A stretch of DNA of 40,066 nucleotides from an uncultured Bacteroidia bacterium (GCA_902770835.1 CACXUM010000024.1:1-40066); one strand, 5' to 3'. Positions 15,293 to 24,866 are shown, counted from the first letter of the stretch. The notes: generated by a model from the letters alone, not told the origin. A program made the numbers and translations.

Positions 15293-16948
15293 TTACTTTC
15301 CCAGCAACACTTCTGCCGCCCGCAAAGCCTCGGGCGTGATTGTGTCGTTGCTGAGCATCTTAGCGATTTCATTGGTGCGTTCTGAGGAATTCAGCAGGCG
15401 AATGTGCGACTGCGTGCGTTCGCCTTTATTGTCTTTGTAGATGAAATAATGGTGTAAGGCTTGGCTGGCCACTTGGGGCAGGTGGGTGATGGAAATGAGT
15501 TGCAGCGAATGGCCCATCTGCCGCATGATGCCCCCGATTTTAGCGGCCACTTCACCAGAAACGCCCGTGTCGATTTCGTCGAAGATGAGGGTGGGGATGT
15601 AGTTGTAGTCCGAAACAGCACTCTTGATGGAGAGCATCAGGCGCGAAAGCTCGCCGCCCGAGGCCACACGACGGATGTCGTCGGGAGCCACACCCTTGTT
15701 GGCGGAAAAGAGGAAACGGATTTCGTCGCTGCCCTTGCTGCCGTAGGTTTCTTGGCTTTCAACGCTGACTTGGAATTGGGCGAAAGGCATGGCCAACTGT
15801 CGCACCAATTGGGCAACTTTTTCGCCAAAGGCAACAGCAGCCTGACAACGTTTTACGTGCAGGTTTTTGGCAAGGCTTGAAAGTTGTTTTTCGCTGGTTT
15901 TCAGATGTTTTTCGGCTTGTGCGATGGCTTCATCGATGTTCTCGAAGGCGTTCACTTTCTCTTTCAGGCTGTCCCGCAAAGCGATAAGTTCCCCAAACTC
16001 GTTGAGCCTGTGCTTCATCATCAAGCGGCTGAGGAGGTCGTAGCGTTCCTGAAGGTTTTGCAGTTGTTCCTCGTCGAATTGGGTCTCATCTTCCTTGTGG
16101 CGCAGGTCATAGGCGATGTCTTTTAGTTCAACTTTCAGGTTTTCAATGCGTTCAAACAGGCTTTCAGCGTCGGGCAAGAGGTGCTTTAGTCGCGAAAGGG
16201 TAGAGGACAGTTCATTGACTTGCCCCAAAATGGCTGTTTCCGAGTCTTCCATCAGGCAGTTGGCAGTCACCAAAAGCGTCTTGATTTCCTCCGAGTTTTC
16301 CATCACGCTAAGCGTCTGCTCGATTTCCGTGTATTCGCCTTCCTTCAGGTCGGCTTTGTCGAGTTCGTTCAACTGGAATTTCAGGTAGTCGTTTTCGGCG
16401 GTGTTTTTGGTTGCCAACTCCTTCAAGTCGCTTAATGAACGCTTGAGTTGGTTGTAGTTGCCATACTCTGCCTGATAATCAATCAATAACGAATTGTTTT
16501 GCGCAATGTCGTCTAATAGTCTGAGTTGGAAGTCGGCATCGGTGAGCAGAAGCGAGTCGTGTTGGGAATGGATGTCAACCAATTGGTTGCCAATCTCTTT
16601 CATGGCTTGCAACGCAACGGGCGTGTCGTTGATGAAAGCGCGGCTTTTCTTCTGTGGGCTGAGTTCGCGGCGGAAGATGCAATCGGTCTCAAAATCGAGG
16701 TCGTTTTCCTCAAAGAGAGCTTGCAAAGTGTTGTCTTTCAGTTCAAATTGTGCTTCCACGACGCATTTCTTGTCCTTGTCGTAAAGCACATTCGTATCGG
16801 CACGGTCGCCCAAGGCAAAGCCCAAGGCACCGAGCAAGATGGACTTGCCCGCACCAGTTTCGCCCGTGATGACATTGAAACCGCTTTCGAAACTGACATT
16901 CAGTTTGTCTATCAAGGCGTAGTTACTGATGTGCAGTTGCTTGAGCAT
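15293..16948 (-). CDS. recN: DNA repair protein RecN
   Basis: A 551-residue SMC-like ATPase that acts in double-strand break repair. Walker A is GETGAGKS (29-36). A long central coiled coil is seen as Glu/Leu/Lys-rich sequence (roughly residues 150-370). The ABC signature VASGGELSRLMLSIK and Walker B LIFDEIDTGVSG lie near residues 430-460, followed by ITHLPQVASQA. Length is typical. It is the last gene of the bamD-rpoZ-porD-recN unit, 11 nt after porD. Confidence 0.96.
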   Translation of the reverse strand: MLKQLHISNYALIDKLNVSFESGFNVITGETGAGKSILLGALGFALGDRADTNVLYDKDKKCVVEAQFELKDNTLQALFEENDLDFETDCIFRRELSPQKKSRAFINDTPVALQAMKEIGNQLVDIHSQHDSLLLTDADFQLRLLDDIAQNNSLLIDYQAEYGNYNQLKRSLSDLKELATKNTAENDYLKFQLNELDKADLKEGEYTEIEQTLSVMENSEEIKTLLVTANCLMEDSETAILGQVNELSSTLSRLKHLLPDAESLFERIENLKVELKDIAYDLRHKEDETQFDEEQLQNLQERYDLLSRLMMKHRLNEFGELIALRDSLKEKVNAFENIDEAIAQAEKHLKTSEKQLSSLAKNLHVKRCQAAVAFGEKVAQLVRQLAMPFAQFQVSVESQETYGSKGSDEIRFLFSANKGVAPDDIRRVASGGELSRLMLSIKSAVSDYNYIPTLIFDEIDTGVSGEVAAKIGGIMRQMGHSLQLISITHLPQVASQALHHYFIYKDNKGERTQSHIRLLNSSERTNEIAKMLSNDTITPEALRAAEVLLGK

Positions 16949-16959
16949 GGAATGGGAAT

Positions 16960-17874
16960 TTATCTGCCGTTGTTTTGCAGCATCGCGTCATACCTCGATG
17001 ATTGCGAGGGGTCGACGGCCTTCATGATGTTGGCGGCTTCGGTGCGGAACTTCATATCGCCTTGCGAAAAGACTTGGATGATTTCGTCGCGCTTGCTTTC
17101 AACAATCAGTTGCAGGAAATAGCACATGGAGTTGCGCTCATACACCGATTGCAGGTTGCCGAGGCTGCCCAAGATGGCTTCGCGGCCTTGCTCAGGATTA
17201 TCCGCCATTATGTCGAGGCCGTGACGATGGTATTCGTAAAGGAATTGGCGCAGCGGTTGGTAACTCTGGTTGTTGATGTCGCTGATGATGGCGTGGCGGT
17301 TGTTGCGTCCCGACGAACTCCAGCCATTTTCCGAATCAGCCTCTTGCGGAGCAGTGTTGGCGATGTTCTCGGCGATGGCAAAGAACGGGTCGCCACCGTT
17401 GGGTGAGAAGGAATCGAAGTCCAACCCGAGGAAGACATAGACATAAAAGCCTATGGTGCTTGTGAGGTTGGAAATGAAGGAGTTCGGGTTGAAGTCGAGG
17501 GGCTGGCCGTCCATATACTCGAAGTAAAATCGTCTGTCGATGTAGTTGAACAACGGTGTGCTGTAGTTCGACTTGAAGACAGGGCGGCGCAGCGCGAGGC
17601 TGATTTCGGCAGTAAAGTAGTTGCCCTCCCGACTGGTCACGTCCACCAGCATCGAACACTCGATTTTCTCCGCTTGCCTGAAGTTGATTTCCGTGAATTT
17701 CGTGTTGTTGATGAATTCGTGAAGGGAGTTTTGCAGATTCTGGTAGATGGTCCTGTCGCTACCTTGTATCTTGTTGGAACTGACGCGCACTTCGCATTGC
17801 AACTCTTGCGCCCGCAAGGTGTTGACCGTCAGCAGGCCAACAAGAATCGTAAGTATTGATAAGGCTTTTTTCAT
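16960..17874 (-). CDS. porD: DUF4835 family protein, type IX secretion PorD-like
   Basis: A 304-residue exported protein with a signal peptide (MKKALSILTILVGLLTVNTLRA, then QELQCEV). Conserved features of DUF4835 are seen: QELQCEVRVSSNKIQGSDR, the ECSMLVDVTS segment, FNPNSFISNLTSTIGFYVYVFLGLDFDSF and the C-terminal FRTEAANIMKAVDPS. Database annotation names this family type IX secretion protein PorD, a periplasmic component. Presence of PorX and T9SS-sorted peptidases elsewhere in the window supports an active system. It lies between rpoZ and recN, its common place in Bacteroidota, although coaBC, often found just before it, is absent here. Confidence 0.85.
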   Translation of the reverse strand: MKKALSILTILVGLLTVNTLRAQELQCEVRVSSNKIQGSDRTIYQNLQNSLHEFINNTKFTEINFRQAEKIECSMLVDVTSREGNYFTAEISLALRRPVFKSNYSTPLFNYIDRRFYFEYMDGQPLDFNPNSFISNLTSTIGFYVYVFLGLDFDSFSPNGGDPFFAIAENIANTAPQEADSENGWSSSGRNNRHAIISDINNQSYQPLRQFLYEYHRHGLDIMADNPEQGREAILGSLGNLQSVYERNSMCYFLQLIVESKRDEIIQVFSQGDMKFRTEAANIMKAVDPSQSSRYDAMLQNNGR

Positions 17875-17901
17875 GGCGGCTCCCTTTTAGTTGTTTGAAA
17901 A

Positions 17902-18240
17902 TCAGAAGGCTTCGGCGGTTTCCTTGGCAGGATTGCGGAAGTAAATCTGGTCGTTCAAAAATTCGTGGATGGCAATCAGGGTGGGTTTGGGAAGACGCTC
18001 GTAGAACTTGGCGATTTCGATTTGTTCCTTGTTCTCGAACACTTCTTCGAGGCTGTCGTTGGATGCCGAGGCAAACGACTCGATTTTTTCGTTGAGTTCC
18101 GCCTTCATCTCAGAGGCAATCTGGTTGGCCCTGATGGAGAGGATGGCAACGGTTTCGTAAATGTTGCCTGTGCCTTTGTAGAACTGGTCTTTCTGACGGG
18201 TGACAACCGTCGTTTCTGTCTTGATTTTCTTGAAATCCAT
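17902..18240 (-). CDS. rpoZ: DNA-directed RNA polymerase omega subunit (Bacteroidota RpoZ-like)
   Basis: A 112-residue cytoplasmic protein, an assembly and stability subunit of RNA polymerase. The conserved part is KGTGNIYETVAILSIRANQI near residues 22-41, matching the Bacteroidota omega family. The C-terminal half contains FYERLPKPTLIAIHEFLNDQ. The ATG at 18240 was chosen because it gives the family N-terminus MDFKKIKTETT and starts 2 nt after the bamD stop. An upstream in-frame start would overlap bamD heavily. It is cotranscribed with bamD. Confidence 0.88.
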   Translation of the reverse strand: MDFKKIKTETTVVTRQKDQFYKGTGNIYETVAILSIRANQIASEMKAELNEKIESFASASNDSLEEVFENKEQIEIAKFYERLPKPTLIAIHEFLNDQIYFRNPAKETAEAF

Positions 18241-18242
18241 GG

Positions 18243-19040
18243 TTATTTGATGTTTTCTAATTTCTTTCTTGCTTTGGTTGCAATGCCGCTCACTTCCTGC
18301 AAATACTTGCTTTCGGGATAGAGATACGAGAGGGTGTTGCATTGCTCGATGCACGACTCGTAACGCTCGCGCTGCTTTTCGGCGATGCTGTTTTCGGCAA
18401 AGTCGTAGTAGGTCTTGGCCATGTCGAACAGGATTTCCTCGCGGTGCGGAGTGTTGGGGTATTTCTTCAGCATGTTCTCAAAAGAGGTGATGGCAGCGCT
18501 GTAGTTTTCCATGCGGTAGAACAGCCTGCAAATGTTGTAGTCTTTCTCTTCCAATTTGTTGTTGAGGTCGGCCAAAAGGTAATTGGCGCGGTCGAGGCTG
18601 TCGCTTTTGGGATAACGCTCGATGAAGCCTTTCAATTGCTTGATGGCGTTGTGGGTGTTGGTTTGGTCCAATCCCGACTCGGGCGAATCCATGTAACTGC
18701 AATAGGCGCTCATGTAGGCGGCCTTTTCTGCATCCTTTGAGAAGGGGTAGACTTGGAGGAAACGGTTGTAATAGTAGCCCGCGATTTCGTAGTCGTGCTG
18801 CATATAGTAGCATTGCGCCGTGCGATAAGTGATGTTTTCGCCACGGGGCGTGTTGCGGAACGAGGCTTGCAGCAGGTCGAACAGTTGCAGGGCGTGGTTG
18901 TAGTCGCCGCGTTCATAATAGTCCATCGCCACCTCGTACTTCATTTCGTTGTCGGTGCTTTTCACCAAACGGTTGAAGTCGTTGCAAGAGGCGAGGGCTG
19001 CCAACCCCATAACGGCCAATATCAAAATCCTGTTTTTCAT
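18243..19040 (-). CDS. bamD: Outer membrane assembly lipoprotein BamD
   Basis: A 265-residue lipoprotein of the BAM complex, which folds beta-barrel proteins into the outer membrane. The signal peptide ends in the lipobox LASC with C19 as the lipidated residue. Five TPR-like helical repeats follow, for example MDYYERGDYNHALQLFDLLQ, YRTAQCYYMQHDYEIAGYYY and FDMAKTYYDFAENSIAEKQR. Length is typical for BamD/YfiO. A TAATTTTG promoter element lies just upstream. It is the first gene of the bamD-rpoZ-porD-recN unit. Confidence 0.93.
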   Translation of the reverse strand: MKNRILILAVMGLAALASCNDFNRLVKSTDNEMKYEVAMDYYERGDYNHALQLFDLLQASFRNTPRGENITYRTAQCYYMQHDYEIAGYYYNRFLQVYPFSKDAEKAAYMSAYCSYMDSPESGLDQTNTHNAIKQLKGFIERYPKSDSLDRANYLLADLNNKLEEKDYNICRLFYRMENYSAAITSFENMLKKYPNTPHREEILFDMAKTYYDFAENSIAEKQRERYESCIEQCNTLSYLYPESKYLQEVSGIATKARKKLENIK

Positions 19041-19047
19041 CGGGCTG

Positions 19048-19055
19048 CAAAATTA
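19048..19055 (-). promoter_or_regulatory. Bacteroidota -7 promoter element for the bamD operon
   Basis: Minus-strand TAATTTTG matches TAnnTTTG and ends 7 nt before the bamD ATG at 19040, implying a very short leader. Confidence 0.45.
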
Positions 19056-19090
19056 CTCATTTTTGCGTTAATAACGAGGTGTTTTTGTTT

Positions 19091-21397
19091 TTATTTTTCA
19101 ACGATGAGTTTTTCAACCCAGTTCCCGTTTGTGCCTTTCAGTTGAAGGAAATACACGCCTTGCCGCAAGGATTGGGCATCGATTTGGGCTTTGTCCGTGA
19201 ATTTGCCTGCAAGCACGACTTGGCCGAGAGTGTTGTAAACGGAATACTGGATTTCGCCATCAGCCTCGATGGTGAAACTGTTTTGTGCCGGATTGGGATA
19301 GATTTTCATGCTCTCCGTCAGGTTTTCGTCTACCGACACGCCACTTGTGCAAGTCACCGTTGCAATCCACCCTAAATAATTGCTATAAGTGTTTGAAACA
19401 AAAGTGATTGTGAGTGCGCCTTCTGGGTTGCTGGCCGTGATGCAGCCGGGCAAGACCGAGCCTGAATAACTGCCGATGAGCGGGGCATCGGTGGAGGTGC
19501 CGTCGTAGATGGTGAGGACATCGGTGTTGGGTTGGGTCTTGAAATCGAGGAAATCCAAAATGATTTTTCGCTCGTTGCCGTCAGGGTAGAGGGTCATTTT
19601 GTGACTTTCGTCGTTGCCGTAATGCCCGCAGTCGCTGCCCGAAGGGAGAAAGAGGCCTCGGCAGTCGGTCACAGTCACATTGCCGTCTTGGATGGGGATG
19701 GCATGGTAAACATCGATGAATTCGCTCTTGGTGTTGGTGCTGGCTTGTCCATCGGCATCGGTGACGGTCAGCGAAACATCGAACTTCCCAGGTGCGTCAT
19801 AAATGACTGTGGGATTGCGCTCGGTGGAGGTGGAGGGTGTTCCTCCTTCAAACCGCCACTCCCAACTGACGATGTGCCGACCTTGACTAAATTCATTGAA
19901 CCAGACGGGCGAACCCACCGTAACCACCTCTCTTTCAGCCACAAAATAGGCGGATAAAGGTGTGTTGGGGATAGGTGTCAGTTGCACATCCTGATTAACG
20001 GCTTCATTGTCGTTTACGCTCACGGTAATGGTCTGTGGCTCATAGCCGTAAGCGGAATAAGTGATGGCGTAAGTGCCACCTTTGATGGGACGGTGATAGT
20101 CGCCCGCTGGCAACTGCGAATTGACATGAGAGCCGCGTTGGTCGTGTCCCGCAATGAAAACGGTGGCTTCAATCGCCTCGCCTGTTGCGGCATCGGTGAT
20201 GGTGCCGTGTATCCCGTTGAGGCACTGCTCCATGTAACTTAACATGCTGTTATGATTGTAGTTCCAGTACATCGGCATTGTTGTGGCATTGGGCAGGTAT
20301 GTGTTGGAACATTCAATCGTCACTTCGCGGCATTGGGCGTAGTAGTTCATGTAGTCCTGTCGGCTGCCCGAAATGGTGTACCACACATAGCCGTTGATGA
20401 TGCCGTTGTCTGCATTCTGATGAGGCATATTCATATAAGAGGTGTCCCACTCGTGGCATTGGTCGGCGTATTCGTGGCAGACCAATTTCCACCATTCATC
20501 GTCGGCGTGGAGCGCGGGATGGGTGTCCCAAGGGTAGTTCAACACCTCCGAACCCGTATGGAAATTGGCGGCCATCGTAAATTTATGGTCACGTGCAAGG
20601 TTCATCAGCCATTGGGTTTCATCCTGATAGCACCATTCGTTGTCGGGGTGCGGACCTTTGTCGAAATCGGGATAGTGGCGGTTGAGGTCGAGGTCGTTGG
20701 CATTGTTGCGGCGGGCGCCAGATACGCTTTGGTTGCCGCCGTAATAGGTGCCGTCGGGGTTGGTGTTTGGGCAGATGAAGATGTCCAAGTTGTTGACTAA
20801 GTTCAAAATACGGTCGTCATTGCTCGAACAAAGTTCGTCGATTAGGCGGAGCATCAGCATAAAGCCTGTCGTTTCGTTGCCGTGCATGGTTGAGGTGTAG
20901 AGGAACTTCGGCTTGCCGTTGGGTTGCCCGTTGTTGATGCGGCAAAACATAAGTTTGCGCCCGCTGGCCAAAGTGCCAAGTTCGAAATAGGTGCAACGGT
21001 CGGGATGCTCGGCGGCAAATTGCTGCATCATGTTTTCGTAGGCTTCGTAGGTCGGGTAAGCGTCCCAATCGTATGCCTCGCGGTGGCTTCCGTCCCACAT
21101 GATGGGTGTTTCGAGCAACGATGGTGGATTTTGCAAATGAGGCTGATAGCCTTTTTCGAGCAAAATCTCATACTCGTTTTGGTTGGCAAAACACACCACG
21201 GTTCGGCCATCGGTGCCGTCAACGGAGCAAAGGTCGCTGATGGCTTGGATTTCAGAAGGTTGGTCAACCGTGAGGGTGAAGAAATACTCTCTACGGCTAC
21301 GCATAAGTTGCTCCAAATCCTTTTGGCTGTTTTGGGCCAAAAGGTTGCCGCAAACCGTCACGGCAAGAATCAGGATGAGATTTTGCAAATGCTTCAT
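19091..21397 (-). CDS. Secreted M14 zinc carboxypeptidase with PKD and T9SS sorting domain (CPG70-like)
   Basis: A 768-residue secreted metallocarboxypeptidase. A signal peptide (to about residue 22) is followed by a propeptide-like region and the M14 catalytic domain (about 110-390). Zinc ligands are H172 and E175 (MHGNET) and H280 (NFHTGSE), and the catalytic glutamate is E362 (TIECSNT). A carboxypeptidase regulatory-like domain begins at GIHGTITDAATGEAIEATVF (about 396-470). A PKD domain (about 490-580, SWEWRFEGGTPS), a CUB-like domain and a C-terminal T9SS type A sorting domain (KIYPNPAQNSFTIE to EKLIVEK) follow. The order resembles CPG70 of Porphyromonas gingivalis. It lies 8 nt after its paralogue on the same strand and is almost certainly cotranscribed with it. 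Substrates are probably peptides with a basic C-terminus, by analogy only. Confidence 0.92.
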   Translation of the reverse strand: MKHLQNLILILAVTVCGNLLAQNSQKDLEQLMRSRREYFFTLTVDQPSEIQAISDLCSVDGTDGRTVVCFANQNEYEILLEKGYQPHLQNPPSLLETPIMWDGSHREAYDWDAYPTYEAYENMMQQFAAEHPDRCTYFELGTLASGRKLMFCRINNGQPNGKPKFLYTSTMHGNETTGFMLMLRLIDELCSSNDDRILNLVNNLDIFICPNTNPDGTYYGGNQSVSGARRNNANDLDLNRHYPDFDKGPHPDNEWCYQDETQWLMNLARDHKFTMAANFHTGSEVLNYPWDTHPALHADDEWWKLVCHEYADQCHEWDTSYMNMPHQNADNGIINGYVWYTISGSRQDYMNYYAQCREVTIECSNTYLPNATTMPMYWNYNHNSMLSYMEQCLNGIHGTITDAATGEAIEATVFIAGHDQRGSHVNSQLPAGDYHRPIKGGTYAITYSAYGYEPQTITVSVNDNEAVNQDVQLTPIPNTPLSAYFVAEREVVTVGSPVWFNEFSQGRHIVSWEWRFEGGTPSTSTERNPTVIYDAPGKFDVSLTVTDADGQASTNTKSEFIDVYHAIPIQDGNVTVTDCRGLFLPSGSDCGHYGNDESHKMTLYPDGNERKIILDFLDFKTQPNTDVLTIYDGTSTDAPLIGSYSGSVLPGCITASNPEGALTITFVSNTYSNYLGWIATVTCTSGVSVDENLTESMKIYPNPAQNSFTIEADGEIQYSVYNTLGQVVLAGKFTDKAQIDAQSLRQGVYFLQLKGTNGNWVEKLIVEK

Positions 21398-21405
21398 TTT
21401 GAACC

Positions 21406-23922
21406 TTATTCGATGATGATTTTTTCTGTCCTACAGTCGTTTTCACCGTTAAGGCGGAGGAAATAAACGCCTTGTTTCAAACCTTGTGCATCGATTTGGC
21501 ACTTGCCTTCGCAAACACCTGAAAGCACGACTTGGCCAAGGTTGTTGATGAGTTGATAATTAGCATTGCCTTCAATGGTGAACAGGCCATTGTTTGGGTT
21601 GGGATAAACCTTCAAGGCACTCATGGTGTTTTCATCCATGCCGACATTCCTGATGGTTACGGTCACTTCGCCAGAAGCCGTATTGCCTTCTCCGTCAGTC
21701 ACTTCCACTTTGTAAATGGTTTCATGCTCGGTGGGTGTGGCTATGGGGCAACAACTGGTGGGATAGTCGAGGGTTTCGACGGGTTCCCAACGGAAAGTGT
21801 AGTTGCCTGCGCCACCCGTTACAGTTGCCGTGAGTTGGCTGCTTTCGCCTTCGTTGATGACTTCCGGATTGGCGGTGACGTCAATAACCATAGGCTCGTA
21901 TGAACCGACGCAGTCGACCAAGGCCTCCCAGCCGCTCGACGTGGTAGAATAGTCGGAAGTGAAATGGAAAGTGAGTGCGCCTTCTTCGTTGGTGGCGGTC
22001 ACTATGCCGATTTCGTCATTGCCTGAATAACTGTTGATGAAAGGCGCATCGGTGGAACTGCCATCATAGATTTCAAGCCAGTCGTAGTTGGCTTCAGTGC
22101 TGAAACTTAGGAAGTTGACGCTGATTTTGTTGCCTGGGGTATCGGGAAGGAAAGTCATGGTGTAGTCCTCGTTGCTGTGGTAACCGGTGTAAGCAGAAGC
22201 GTAGAAGAATGCCCTGCAAGTTTCGAAGGTACCGTCTTGCATCATGTAGGCTTCGCGCACATGGATGTAATTGTCGCGTGTGAGGGTTTCGGTATTGCCG
22301 TTGCTGTCGGTCACGGTGAGGGTCACGTCGAAATCGCCAACCATGTCGTATGAAACATTCGTCGGGTTCTGTTGCGTCGATGAACCGGCTCCTTCAAAGG
22401 TCCAGTGCCACGAAACAATGTCGCCAAACGACTGGTCGGTGAAGTTGACATGTCCACTCAACGGCACCATCGTCCTCGAAACAGAGAAATCAGGAAGGAT
22501 GCCTGCGCCGGCTTCGAGTGCAACGTTCAGATTGACAGTTTCATAATCAGCAACAGTGACGGTTTCCTGATGGGGACGATAGCCATCGGCGATGAAGTTC
22601 ACGGTGTAGGTGCCTCCCTTGATGGGGCGGTGGAAGTCGCCCGCCGGCAGATGGCTCTCCACTACTGAAAACGTATTGTCGTGTCCCGAAATGGTGATCG
22701 TGGCCTCTATGGGCTCGCCTGTCGAAGCATCAGTCACTGTGCCGTGGATGCCGTAAAGGCATTGGTTCATAAAAGCGAAGATGGAATTTTTGTTGATGTT
22801 CCAAAAGTTGGGCAATTGGTTGCCGTTGGGCAGTTTGGTGTTCGAGCACTCAATCGTGAGTTCGCGGCATTGCGCATAGCCGTTCATATAATCTTGGCGG
22901 CCTCCGCCAATCATATACCATTGAGCGCCATTGGTGATGCCGTTGTTGAAGTCGTTCATGTAATTGGGGTTCACTTCGTGGGTGAGGTCGGCATACTCGT
23001 GGCTGATGAGTTGATACCAAGCATCATCAGGATGGAGCGTGTAGGTGTTGTCCCAGGGGTAGTTCATCACCTCGGCACCGCCGTGATAGTTGGCACCCAT
23101 CACAAAAACGTTTTCTTCGGCAAACTGCATAAACCATTCTGTTTCAGTTTGGTAGGGATTGCCATCGGGGTGTGGACCACCATTGGGGTCGGCATAGTTG
23201 CGGTTCATATCAACACCGTTGGCGTTGTAGCGGGTGGCTCCGTTCACGTTGTTGTTGCCTGCGTGATAAGTTCCGTCAGGGTTGGTATTAGGGCCAATAT
23301 AGAGGTCGATGTTCTCCATAATGGTTTGAACTTCAGGCTCATCAGGATTTTCAAGCAAATAGTCAATCAAGCGAAGCATCAAAATCCAGCCTGTGGTTTC
23401 GTCGCCGTGGATGGTGCTGGTGTAGAGGAACTTCGGCTTGCCTTCGCCCGAACCGTTGTTGAGGTGGGCAATCATAATTTTGCGACCACTGGGCAGCGTG
23501 CCAAGGGTGATGATTTCGCACTTGTCAGGGTGGTCGGTGGCAAATTGGAACATCATTTCCTCGTAGGCCGTGTAGGTCGGGTAACTGTCCCAATCATATT
23601 CGGCGCGGTTGCTGCCGTCCCACATTGCGACTTTCTCCATCAGCGAAGGCGGCGTTTGCAGCGTCGTTTCATAGCCAAGTTGTTGGAAATCGGCAAATTC
23701 CTTGTTGTTGGCGTATGCCGTAACCACTTGACCATCAATGCGGTCAACCGAAATGGTTTGGGCAATGGCGTTCAGGTCATCGTTGCCGCTCAGGTTGAAG
23801 GTGAAATAATACTCATTGCGCTCTTGCATGAGCTGGTTCAGTTCTTGTTGGCTCTTTTGGGCAAAAATGTTGCCGCAAACCACTGCGGCCAAAATCAGCA
23901 TTAAATAGCGTAAACTCTTCAT
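21406..23922 (-). CDS. Secreted M14 zinc carboxypeptidase, paralogue with extra Ig-like domain and T9SS sorting domain
   Basis: An 838-residue protein with the same architecture as the next gene. It has a signal peptide to about residue 22, an M14 domain with H172 and E175 (IHGDET), a third histidine in NYHGGAEVMNYPWD and a glutamate in LTIECSNT. A regulatory-like domain (GIHGTVTDASTGEPIEATIT), a PKD domain (SWHWTFEGAGSS) and a CUB-like domain follow. It has one additional Ig-like domain (about 680-760) before the sorting domain (KVYPNPNNGLFTIE to TEKIIIE). High similarity to its neighbour shows a tandem duplication. Both should pass the outer membrane by T9SS and be released or attached to the surface. 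It starts 42 nt after dapA without a clear promoter of its own. Confidence 0.92.
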   Translation of the reverse strand: MKSLRYLMLILAAVVCGNIFAQKSQQELNQLMQERNEYYFTFNLSGNDDLNAIAQTISVDRIDGQVVTAYANNKEFADFQQLGYETTLQTPPSLMEKVAMWDGSNRAEYDWDSYPTYTAYEEMMFQFATDHPDKCEIITLGTLPSGRKIMIAHLNNGSGEGKPKFLYTSTIHGDETTGWILMLRLIDYLLENPDEPEVQTIMENIDLYIGPNTNPDGTYHAGNNNVNGATRYNANGVDMNRNYADPNGGPHPDGNPYQTETEWFMQFAEENVFVMGANYHGGAEVMNYPWDNTYTLHPDDAWYQLISHEYADLTHEVNPNYMNDFNNGITNGAQWYMIGGGRQDYMNGYAQCRELTIECSNTKLPNGNQLPNFWNINKNSIFAFMNQCLYGIHGTVTDASTGEPIEATITISGHDNTFSVVESHLPAGDFHRPIKGGTYTVNFIADGYRPHQETVTVADYETVNLNVALEAGAGILPDFSVSRTMVPLSGHVNFTDQSFGDIVSWHWTFEGAGSSTQQNPTNVSYDMVGDFDVTLTVTDSNGNTETLTRDNYIHVREAYMMQDGTFETCRAFFYASAYTGYHSNEDYTMTFLPDTPGNKISVNFLSFSTEANYDWLEIYDGSSTDAPFINSYSGNDEIGIVTATNEEGALTFHFTSDYSTTSSGWEALVDCVGSYEPMVIDVTANPEVINEGESSQLTATVTGGAGNYTFRWEPVETLDYPTSCCPIATPTEHETIYKVEVTDGEGNTASGEVTVTIRNVGMDENTMSALKVYPNPNNGLFTIEGNANYQLINNLGQVVLSGVCEGKCQIDAQGLKQGVYFLRLNGENDCRTEKIIIE

Positions 23923-23964
23923 TTTATTATTGTTATTTCAAATTTCAAGATTTCAAATCCCTGA

Positions 23965-24858
23965 TTATGCGTTCTTTAAGGTTTTCCATTCGTTGGTAAT
24001 GTCGTTTTCCACTTTTTCATTAACGGGAATCAAAGGCAAACGCAACACATTCTCGCACAGCCCGATATGGCTCATCAGGCACTTGATTCCTGCGGGGTTG
24101 CCGTCGGCAAAAATCAGTTGGTTCATACGGAGCATGGCGTAATGCAGGCGCAATGCTTCTTCGATGCGGCCTTCATTTTGTGCTTTCATCATTCGGCTGA
24201 ACTGATTCGTGTAGGCATTGGCGGCCACCGAAATCACGCCTGTTGCGCCGAGTGCCAACAAGGGTTGGGTGATGCCGTCGTCGCCGGAAAGCACATCGAA
24301 ATCAGCGGGCTTGTCGCGAAATATCTCCATGATTTGCTGCAAGTTGCCCGAAGCCTCCTTCACGGCGATGATGTTGGGATGCTGGGCCAATTCCACACAG
24401 GTTGCGGCTTGCAAGTTCACGCCCACGCGCCCCGGCACGTTGTAAACCACTACGGGCACAGGACTCGCATCGGCGATGGCCTCGAAATGGGCTTTCATGC
24501 CGCGCTGGTTGGGCTTATTATAATAAGGTACGACGCTCAAGATGCCTTGGATGCCCTTAAAATCTTGGTTTTTAACGGCTTCGATGACGGCCTGCGTGTT
24601 GTTGCCGCCCATGCCGAGCATGACGGGCAAGCGACCCTCATTGGCTTCCAATATCGTGTTGATTACCAATTGCTTTTCGTCTGCCGAAAGGGTAGGGGCT
24701 TCGGAAGTGGTGCCCAAAACGACCAAAAAATCCGCGCCGTTGGCGATGACATGGTTCACGATGTTGATTAAAGCCTCAACATCAACTGAACAGTCGGTTT
24801 TAAAAGGAGTGACAAGGGCAATGCCCGTGCCTTTAAAAGGGTTGTATTTCATTTTCAA
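23965..24858 (-). CDS. dapA: 4-hydroxy-tetrahydrodipicolinate synthase DapA
   Basis: A 297-residue class I aldolase-type enzyme of the diaminopimelate/lysine pathway, condensing pyruvate with aspartate semialdehyde. The Schiff-base lysine is K167 (IIAVKEASGN). The catalytic threonines are T50 and T51 (GTTSEAPTL), the tyrosine is Y139 (VVYNVPGR), and R144 binds substrate. Diaminopimelate is needed for peptidoglycan. The start may also be the second methionine two codons later. It follows the DUF6913 gene after 8 nt. Confidence 0.96.
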   Translation of the reverse strand: MKMKYNPFKGTGIALVTPFKTDCSVDVEALINIVNHVIANGADFLVVLGTTSEAPTLSADEKQLVINTILEANEGRLPVMLGMGGNNTQAVIEAVKNQDFKGIQGILSVVPYYNKPNQRGMKAHFEAIADASPVPVVVYNVPGRVGVNLQAATCVELAQHPNIIAVKEASGNLQQIMEIFRDKPADFDVLSGDDGITQPLLALGATGVISVAANAYTNQFSRMMKAQNEGRIEEALRLHYAMLRMNQLIFADGNPAGIKCLMSHIGLCENVLRLPLIPVNEKVENDITNEWKTLKNA

Positions 24859-24866
24859 TCAGAGTT

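Noticed and set aside
22681-23904. A 407-codon plus-strand frame
   Set aside because: It is antisense to the M14 peptidase gene, whose domains and zinc residues are clear on the minus strand.
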